The notes beneath the pieces were generated by a model. The model was not told the origin of the DNA. It saw nothing but the letters and a program-made list of their open reading frames with translations, and did not search any database. This document shows positions 24,210 to 28,900 of a DNA stretch of 28,900 nt, one piece after another. Numbering within the stretch: the stretch's first letter is position 1; each line of letters begins with the position of its first letter. Source of the DNA: UBA7332 sp051648105 (lineage in GTDB: Bacteria > Bacteroidota > Bacteroidia > Bacteroidales > UBA7332); NCBI GenBank assembly GCA_051648105.1, contig JBOFEN010000109.1:1-28900 (forward strand). The letters run 5' to 3'. A program made the translations under genes and the position numbers.

Positions 24210-24291
24210 ATTAAGACACTTACAAAGTAGATACTTTTTTCGCAATTAAACAAACAGAATCAATCTTTGGTATGCGTTTTTACACAAATCC

Positions 24292-24322
24292 TTTGCTTTT
24301 GTGCACAATAATCGTACTTTTA
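24292..24322 (+). promoter_or_regulatory. Promoter of acyl-CoA synthetase gene
   Basis: TTTG (24292-24295), 19 bp, then TACTTTTA (24315-24322), one mismatch from TAnnTTTG, ending 23 bp before ATG 24346. It is divergent from the ssb promoter about 80 bp away. Confidence 0.5.
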
Positions 24323-24345
24323 CGCCGTAATCAATTAAATGTGAT

Positions 24346-26028
24346 ATGATTCAAGAGAACTTTATTCATCTGTTTGAGGAGACATTCAAAGCCAATTGGG
24401 AGCTTAATGCGTTGACAGACTATGTTGATAAATACACCCTTACATATGGCCAATCAGCTCAACAAATAGCAAAGTTGCACCTTCTTTTTGAAGAGTGTAG
24501 AGTTAAACAAGGAGACAAGATATCACTAATCGGTCGCAACACTGCCAATTGGTGTGTAGTATACATGGCGGCAATTACATATGGAGCCGTAATTGTGCCA
24601 ATACTTCCAGACTTTAACCCAAACGACGTACACCATATTGTTAGCCACTCCGACTCAACAATACTATTTACTGCTGACAATATATGGGAGAATCTAGAAG
24701 AGGAAAAGCTTCCTGGTATTAAAGGAGTATTCTCTCTTTCTGACTTTAGATGTATATATCAACGAGATGGAGAGAAGATTCAGAAGTTTATGTTAGGATG
24801 GGCTGAGCGCTTCAAGCATAAGTATCCAAATGGCTATAGTTCGAATGATATTAAGTACGCTAAGCGTAGCAATAAAGAACTTGCATTAATTAGTTATACT
24901 TCAGGAACAACAGGCTTCTCTAAAGGAGTAATGCTATCAGCAAACAACCTAGCAGGAAACACCATTTTTGGCAAAAAGTCGGGATTATACCACAGAGGTT
25001 CAAGATGCCTATGCTTCCTACCTTTAGCTCACGCCTATGGTTGTGCATTTGACTTCTTGACACCAATTGTATCAGGTGCTCACATAACAATGTTAAGCAT
25101 TATCCCAACACCGAAGATACTTCTAAAGGCCTTCTCTGAAGTTAGGCCTAATATGATATGTATGGTTCCACTTATTCTTGAGAAGATCTATAAGAAACAG
25201 ATACTTCCCAAAATAAGCAGACAAGCTGTAAAACTACTTCTAAACGTACCATTCATAAATGATAGGATTTATGACAAGATACGCGAGAATCTTGTACAAG
25301 CATTTGGTGGAGAGTTTTCTCAAGTCATCATTGGTGGCGCACCTCTTAACAGTGAGGTTGAGGAATTCTTAACAAGAATAAACTTTCCACTAACCGTTGG
25401 TTATGGTATGACAGAGTGCGCTCCACTTATTAGCTACACTCACGCAAGCGAGTTTGTACCTTCTTCAGCGGGAAAGATCCTTAAAGGATATATGGAGGCA
25501 AAGATCGTAAATGCAAATCAAGAGACAGGTATAGGCGAGATTGTCGTTCGTGGCGAACACGTAATGATGGGATACTACAAAAATGAAGAAGCCACAAAGG
25601 AAATCCTGAAAGATGGGTGGCTCTACACTGGAGATATGGGGCGCATTGATGAGGCTGGCAACATCTTTATTAGAGGTCGCAACAAAAATATGATCCTCAG
25701 TGCGAGTGGTCAAAACATATATCCTGAGGAGATCGAAGCAAAGCTCAACAATATGCCATGTGTAATGGAGAGTCTTGTCATTGAGAGAAACGGAAGGCTT
25801 ATTGCACTTGTTTATCCTGATTACGATGGCCTAGAAGGCATAGACTTTGCTGAGGAGGAGATTCCTGCAGTAATGGAGGAGAACCGCAAAAACATCAACA
25901 AAATTGTTGCGTCATACGAACAGATTGCTGCAATAGAGTTATACCCAAGCGAGTTTGAAAAAACACCTAAAAAGAGCATTAAGAGATACTTATATACCAA
26001 CACCTCTGGACAGACTAGCCCTAGATAA
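24346..26028 (+). CDS. AMP-binding long-chain fatty-acid-CoA ligase family protein
   Basis: A 560-aa ANL-superfamily enzyme that activates an acyl chain as acyl-AMP and passes it to CoA or a carrier protein. Motifs: P-loop YTSGTTGFSKG (184-194), FLPLAHAYG (224-232), IIGGAPLNSE (328-337), GYGMTE (352-357), GWLYTGD (424-430), hinge IRGRNKNMI (442-450), GQNIYPEEIEAKL (455-467) and a C-terminal Lys in KTPKKSIKRY (about 541-550) that fits the catalytic A10 lysine. It is slightly shorter than typical FadD/ACSL enzymes, as usual in Bacteroidales. The substrate chain length is not readable. It is likely monocistronic: a lipoprotein gene with its own promoter follows. Confidence 0.92.
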   Translation: MIQENFIHLFEETFKANWELNALTDYVDKYTLTYGQSAQQIAKLHLLFEECRVKQGDKISLIGRNTANWCVVYMAAITYGAVIVPILPDFNPNDVHHIVSHSDSTILFTADNIWENLEEEKLPGIKGVFSLSDFRCIYQRDGEKIQKFMLGWAERFKHKYPNGYSSNDIKYAKRSNKELALISYTSGTTGFSKGVMLSANNLAGNTIFGKKSGLYHRGSRCLCFLPLAHAYGCAFDFLTPIVSGAHITMLSIIPTPKILLKAFSEVRPNMICMVPLILEKIYKKQILPKISRQAVKLLLNVPFINDRIYDKIRENLVQAFGGEFSQVIIGGAPLNSEVEEFLTRINFPLTVGYGMTECAPLISYTHASEFVPSSAGKILKGYMEAKIVNANQETGIGEIVVRGEHVMMGYYKNEEATKEILKDGWLYTGDMGRIDEAGNIFIRGRNKNMILSASGQNIYPEEIEAKLNNMPCVMESLVIERNGRLIALVYPDYDGLEGIDFAEEEIPAVMEENRKNINKIVASYEQIAAIELYPSEFEKTPKKSIKRYLYTNTSGQTSPR

Positions 26029-26080
26029 TTTTTTTTATCAAAAATAATCATCGAAAGATAGAACATATTAAAAATTGCTA

Positions 26081-26088
26081 TACATTTG
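26081..26088 (+). promoter_or_regulatory. -7 box of small lipoprotein gene
   Basis: TACATTTG is an exact TAnnTTTG match, 52 bp before ATG 26141, followed by an A/T-rich leader (GTTTTTAATTTCTTATTAAG) as seen upstream of strongly expressed genes here. No -33 TTG at standard spacing. Confidence 0.6.
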
Positions 26089-26140
26089 TACCGTCGAAAA
26101 TAAACGACATATGATTTAACGTTTTTAATTTCTTATTAAG

Positions 26141-26320
26141 ATGAAAAAGTTAGTATTGTTCTTTGTTGCTGTAGTTGCTGTATCATTTGCTTCTTGCGGT
26201 GGTGCTAAAACTGAAGCTGCTTCAAACGTTGACTCAACTGTTATCGATGTTATCGAAACTGTTGTTGACACTGTTGCTGTTGATTCAGTTGCTACTGACT
26301 CAATTGTAGCTGCTCAGTAA
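26141..26320 (+). CDS. Very small acidic lipoprotein (59 aa)
   Basis: A short gene of 59 codons that size cut-offs would miss. The protein starts MKKLVLFFVAVVAVSFASCG, a signal peptide with a lipobox ending at Cys19. The mature 41-residue part is acidic (seven Asp/Glu after the Cys, one Lys) and repetitive, with VD[ST]V-like units (VDSTV, VVDTV, VDSVATDSIV) and no aromatic residue. Codons are almost all GCT, GTT, ACT and GAC, like trigger factor and unlike most neighbours, which suggests high expression. It is framed by a promoter box (26081) and a strong terminator (26338-26366), so it makes its own message of roughly 280 nt. I do not recognise a family; a role like an abundant small envelope lipoprotein is inference. 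Confidence 0.85.
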   Translation: MKKLVLFFVAVVAVSFASCGGAKTEAASNVDSTVIDVIETVVDTVAVDSVATDSIVAAQ

Positions 26321-26337
26321 TTAGCTGAAAAGATTTT

Positions 26338-26372
26338 AAGAGGATAAGACCTAGTCTTATCCTCTTCTTTTT
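26338..26372 (+). terminator. Intrinsic terminator of the small lipoprotein gene
   Basis: AAGAGGATAAGAC (26338-26350) pairs perfectly over 13 bp with GTCTTATCCTCTT (26354-26366) around a 3-nt loop, followed by CTTTTTT. This is a classic Rho-independent terminator, 17 bp past the stop. Confidence 0.88.
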
Positions 26373-26380
26373 TATCTTTG
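26373..26380 (+). promoter_or_regulatory. -7 box of purM, overlapping the preceding terminator tail
   Basis: TATCTTTG is an exact TAnnTTTG match that begins in the T-run of the lipoprotein terminator, 43 bp before the purM ATG. The -33 region therefore falls within the terminator stem; no TTG is seen there. Confidence 0.5.
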
Positions 26381-26423
26381 CCATAACTTATTTGAACCCA
26401 CAAATTATATCCCTTATTACATC

Positions 26424-27590
26424 ATGAGCGATCAACGTTACAATTTGCGCGGCGTTTCGGCTTCTAAAGAAGACGTACACAACGCTATTAAGAACATTGA
26501 CAAAGGAGTCTATCCAAAAGCATTTTGCAAGATTATCCCAGACATCCTAGGAGGCGATCCAGAATGGTGCAATATTATGCACGCAGATGGAGCTGGTACT
26601 AAATCATCTCTAGCTTACCTATATTGGCGCGAGACAGGAGATGTTTCCGTATGGAAAGGCATTGCTCAAGATGCACTGATTATGAATATTGACGACCTGC
26701 TTTGCGTAGGTGCTGTTGATAACATTCTTGTATCATCAACAATAGGGCGCAACAAGCACCTTATACCTGGTGAGGTAATCTCTGCAATTATCAACGGAAC
26801 AGAGGAGCTTCTAGCTGACCTTAGAGAGATGGGCGTAAACGTCTATAGCACTGGTGGCGAAACAGCTGATGTTGGTGATGTTGTTCGTACTATCATCGTT
26901 GATAGTACTGTTACCTGCAGAATGAAACGCAGCGATGTTATTGATAATGCTAATATCAAACCAGGTGATGTCATTGTTGGACTTGCTTCATATGGTCAAG
27001 CATCGTATGAGAAAGAGTACAACGGAGGTATGGGTAGTAATGGTTTAACATCTGCTCGTCACGATGTATTCTCAAACTACCTAGCAGAGAAGTACCCTGA
27101 AAGTTTCGATTCAAACATCCCTTCAAACCTTGCCTACTCTGGTGGTGTAAAACTAACAGATGCAGTAGAAGGTCTAAATATGGATGCTGGCAAACTTGTA
27201 CTTTCACCAACTCGTACTTATGCCCCAGTTATCAAACAGATTCTTGACGAACTTCGCCATGAAATCCACGGCATGGTTCACTGTTCTGGTGGTGCTCAAA
27301 CAAAAGTTATGCACTTTGTTGATGGCGTTAGAGTTGTAAAAGACAATCTATTCCCAGTACCTCCACTATTCCGTCTTATCCAAGAACAATCAAACACAGA
27401 GTGGAAAGAGATGTACAAAGTCTTCAATATGGGTCACCGTATGGAGATCTACCTATCTCCAGAGAATGCAGATCGTATTATTGAGATATCTAAATCATTC
27501 GGCATAGAGGCTCAAATAGTTGGTCGTGTTGAAGAGTCTGATAAGAGCGAACTAATCATAAATAGCGAATTTGGTAGCTTTGTTTACTAA
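26424..27590 (+). CDS. purM: Phosphoribosylformylglycinamidine cyclo-ligase (AIR synthase)
   Basis: PurM closes the imidazole ring: FGAM plus ATP gives aminoimidazole ribotide, step 5 of purine synthesis. The 388-aa protein is the longer Bacteroidetes version. It shows GVSASKEDVHNAI (10-22), HADGAGTKSS (53-62), MNIDDLLCVGAVDN (87-100), STGGETADVGD (142-152), then GLASYGQASYEKEYNGGMG and VHCSGGAQTKV, all consistent with the PurM/SelD/HypE ATP-binding fold. Active-site loops look intact. It is flanked by its own promoter box and a 26-bp hairpin, so probably a single-gene transcript; no other pur gene is adjacent. Confidence 0.92.
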   Translation: MSDQRYNLRGVSASKEDVHNAIKNIDKGVYPKAFCKIIPDILGGDPEWCNIMHADGAGTKSSLAYLYWRETGDVSVWKGIAQDALIMNIDDLLCVGAVDNILVSSTIGRNKHLIPGEVISAIINGTEELLADLREMGVNVYSTGGETADVGDVVRTIIVDSTVTCRMKRSDVIDNANIKPGDVIVGLASYGQASYEKEYNGGMGSNGLTSARHDVFSNYLAEKYPESFDSNIPSNLAYSGGVKLTDAVEGLNMDAGKLVLSPTRTYAPVIKQILDELRHEIHGMVHCSGGAQTKVMHFVDGVRVVKDNLFPVPPLFRLIQEQSNTEWKEMYKVFNMGHRMEIYLSPENADRIIEISKSFGIEAQIVGRVEESDKSELIINSEFGSFVY

Positions 27591-27598
27591 GTAGCTGA

Positions 27599-27656
27599 TA
27601 TAATACCTAAAATCCCCACTTCACAGAATAGTGAAGTGGGGATTTTAGGTATTATA
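27599..27656. terminator. Bidirectional terminator between purM and the AraC gene
   Basis: A perfect 26-bp stem (27599-27624 with 27631-27656) with a 6-nt loop. The GC core CCCCACTTCAC/GTGAAGTGGGG is flanked by AT pairs, so on either strand the core is followed by ATTTTAGGTATTAT. It starts 8 bp after the purM stop and lies about 110 bp past the end of the convergent AraC gene. Confidence 0.75.
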
Positions 27657-27767
27657 AAATAGTATATGTAGATCTCTCAATAGAAAGGAACTGTAATATC
27701 ACCTATCTACAAATCAATATAAATCTATTTTACACAAACAGAATAAGAGAGGCTACAAGTGGCGTTA

Positions 27768-28676
27768 TCACACCACTATTTGCGAGCGAAACTCATTAGG
27801 AGTACACCCTACTCTCTTTTTGAATAGACGACTGAAGTATTGAGGGTACTCGAAACCCAACTCATAAGCAACCTCACTCACAGACTTATCTCTGTTATTA
27901 AGCCTCTCCTTAGCTATATCAATAAGACGAAGTTGTACATGTTCTTGAGCACTCTTACCTGTCTCTTTTTTCAATAAATCACCTAGATAGTTCGCCGAAA
28001 GATTAAGCTTACTTGCACAATACTTTACAGTTGGCAACCCGCTCTTCTGGGGCATATCTGATGAGAAGTAATCATCTAGAAGCGAGTGAAAACGACTAAG
28101 AAGAGTACTATTCACATGAGATCTAGTAATGAATTGTCTATCATAGAATCTAGTACAATAGCTTAAGAAAAGCTCTATATTCGACACAATAAGATTCTTA
28201 CTATGCTTATCAATAGCCCTACTAAGTTCTAATTGAATATTTTTAAAACACTCCAGTACCACCCGTCTCTCCTCATCAGATAGGTGAAGAGCCTCAAACA
28301 CCTCATAGGAGAAGAATGTATACTCATCAATAGTCCTACCAAGCGAGGTACCCTTTAGCAGATCTGGGTGAAACATCAAAGCCCATCCTTTGCCCTTAGA
28401 TGGCACACGATTCTCAATGATCACCTCCTGCCCTGGAGCCAAGAACACAAGAGTTCCCTCCTGATAGTCATAATAGTTACGACCATACTTAAAGTCACCA
28501 CACTTCTGATCCTTCAAAAACACCGTATAATAACCAAAGCAGTGCCCTTCAGGGTACTCAGGTTTCTGATAAGTAGCCTTAGAATAGTCTATTATTGCAA
28601 CCAATGGATGAAGTGTCTCTAAACCCATTGACTTATTATATTGATCTATGGAAGTAAATTGCTCAATGTTACTCAT
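27768..28676 (-). CDS. AraC-family transcriptional regulator
   Basis: A 302-aa regulator. An N-terminal cupin-like sensing domain (about 25-110, with GTLVFLAPGQEVIIENR at 74-90) precedes the C-terminal double helix-turn-helix. The first HTH is at about 216-238 (VKYCASKLNLSANYLGDLL). The second is at about 265-288 (SVSEVAYELGFEYPQYFSRLFKK), followed by the family's CTPNEFR. In Bacteroidota this type often controls a divergent transporter or oxidoreductase gene; here the gene starting at 28843 is divergent and is the likely target. An 11-bp direct repeat lies just upstream of its start. The effector is unknown. Confidence 0.93.
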   Translation of the reverse strand: MSNIEQFTSIDQYNKSMGLETLHPLVAIIDYSKATYQKPEYPEGHCFGYYTVFLKDQKCGDFKYGRNYYDYQEGTLVFLAPGQEVIIENRVPSKGKGWALMFHPDLLKGTSLGRTIDEYTFFSYEVFEALHLSDEERRVVLECFKNIQLELSRAIDKHSKNLIVSNIELFLSYCTRFYDRQFITRSHVNSTLLSRFHSLLDDYFSSDMPQKSGLPTVKYCASKLNLSANYLGDLLKKETGKSAQEHVQLRLIDIAKERLNNRDKSVSEVAYELGFEYPQYFSRLFKKRVGCTPNEFRSQIVV

Positions 28677-28680
28677 AACT

Positions 28681-28714
28681 AAATAGATAATTGTATGATG
28701 TAAAAATAGATAAT
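28681..28714. repeat. 11-bp direct repeat, possible AraC-regulator site
   Basis: AAATAGATAAT occurs at 28681-28691 and 28704-28714, a 23-bp period, in the gap between the AraC gene and the divergent gene. The second copy also forms ATAGA-N7-TCTAT (28706-28722). Two direct repeats about two helical turns apart are what AraC-type proteins usually bind; the assignment is inference. Confidence 0.45.
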
Positions 28715-28815
28715 ATTTCTATCATCCAAAACAGCTGAATAGAGTATCTGTAATAAGTGTACTATATTCGTGGATTAGTATACAACTTCAACACATTTCA
28801 CTTTAAGTTAATTCC

Positions 28816-28823
28816 TATCTTTG
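28816..28823 (+). promoter_or_regulatory. -7 box of the gene at 28843
   Basis: TATCTTTG is an exact TAnnTTTG match, 19 bp before ATG 28843. No -33 TTG at normal spacing is present, which would fit a promoter that needs an activator. Confidence 0.55.
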
Positions 28824-28842
28824 CATAAAAATATATTCAACT

Positions 28843-28900
28843 ATGCGTATGCTTATTTACTCAATCCTTACGATTGTCTTCTTTGCTATAATCACATACT
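28843..28900 (+). CDS. Start of a membrane or exported protein (cut by window end)
   Basis: The first 19 codons read MRMLIYSILTIVFFAIITY, a basic start followed by a long hydrophobic run, so either a signal peptide or a first membrane helix. An exact -7 box lies 19 bp upstream. It is divergent from the AraC regulator and may be its target. The rest lies beyond the window, so no family can be given. Confidence 0.6.
   Translation, partial: MRMLIYSILTIVFFAIITY

Noticed and set aside
26023..26038. GATAA-T6-TTATC element after the acyl-CoA synthetase gene
   Set aside because: The stem has only five AT-rich pairs and the T-run is in the loop, so it is not a credible intrinsic terminator.

Overview
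The window looks like a piece of chromosome from a Bacteroidota bacterium, most likely order Bacteroidales. Three things point there. The families are typical of that phylum: GldE, DUF4831, DUF4105, a CarboxypepD_reg outer-membrane barrel, a PafA-like protein, a long SecA with a C-terminal SEC-C motif, and a type-B L31. Upstream of most transcription units there is a TAnnTTTG -7 box, often with a TTTG/TTG box 19-20 bp further up, which is the Bacteroidota housekeeping promoter. Shine-Dalgarno sequences are weak or absent. The DNA is AT-rich and most genes favour AGA, ATA and CTA codons.

Layout. (1) 1-4400: tRNA-Ser(UGA), then a minus-strand cluster folB - DUF4831 - pspC-like - uvrB, diverging from a bactofilin gene. 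(2) 4402-7810: minus-strand dgt - TPM/zinc-ribbon membrane protein - argB; argB overlaps the bactofilin gene tail to tail. (3) 7951-9687: plus-strand trio of a small membrane protein, a small outer-membrane barrel and a membrane-anchored NUC1 nuclease. (4) 9830-11191: trigger factor, with textbook promoter and terminator. (5) 11439-14228: a large TonB-receptor-like outer-membrane protein on the minus strand. (6) 14229-14948: a 720-bp non-coding region with four 16-bp palindromes at an exact 22-bp period and two strong minus-strand hairpins. (7) 14949-18655: rpmE2 (L31 type B) and secA. (8) 18714-24138, minus strand: ssb - gldE - PPTase - DUF4105 read as one unit, then a PafA-like phosphatase homologue that seems to have lost its catalytic residues. 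(9) 24346-28842: plus-strand AMP-forming acyl-CoA synthetase, a tiny lipoprotein gene of 59 codons and purM, then a minus-strand AraC regulator. (10) 28843-end: start of a plus-strand membrane-protein gene.

Most of the content is housekeeping: DNA repair (UvrB, SSB), folate, arginine and purine synthesis, nucleotide pools (Dgt), protein folding and export (trigger factor, SecA) and envelope proteins. No phage, insertion sequence, CRISPR array or defence locus was found. The items most worth a second look are the 22-bp-phased palindrome array, the apparent pseudo-phosphatase next to secA, the unannotated 59-aa lipoprotein with highly-expressed codon usage, and the (ACT)8 tract in a hairpin between ssb and gldE. 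All assignments were made by eye from sequence motifs; no database search was run.
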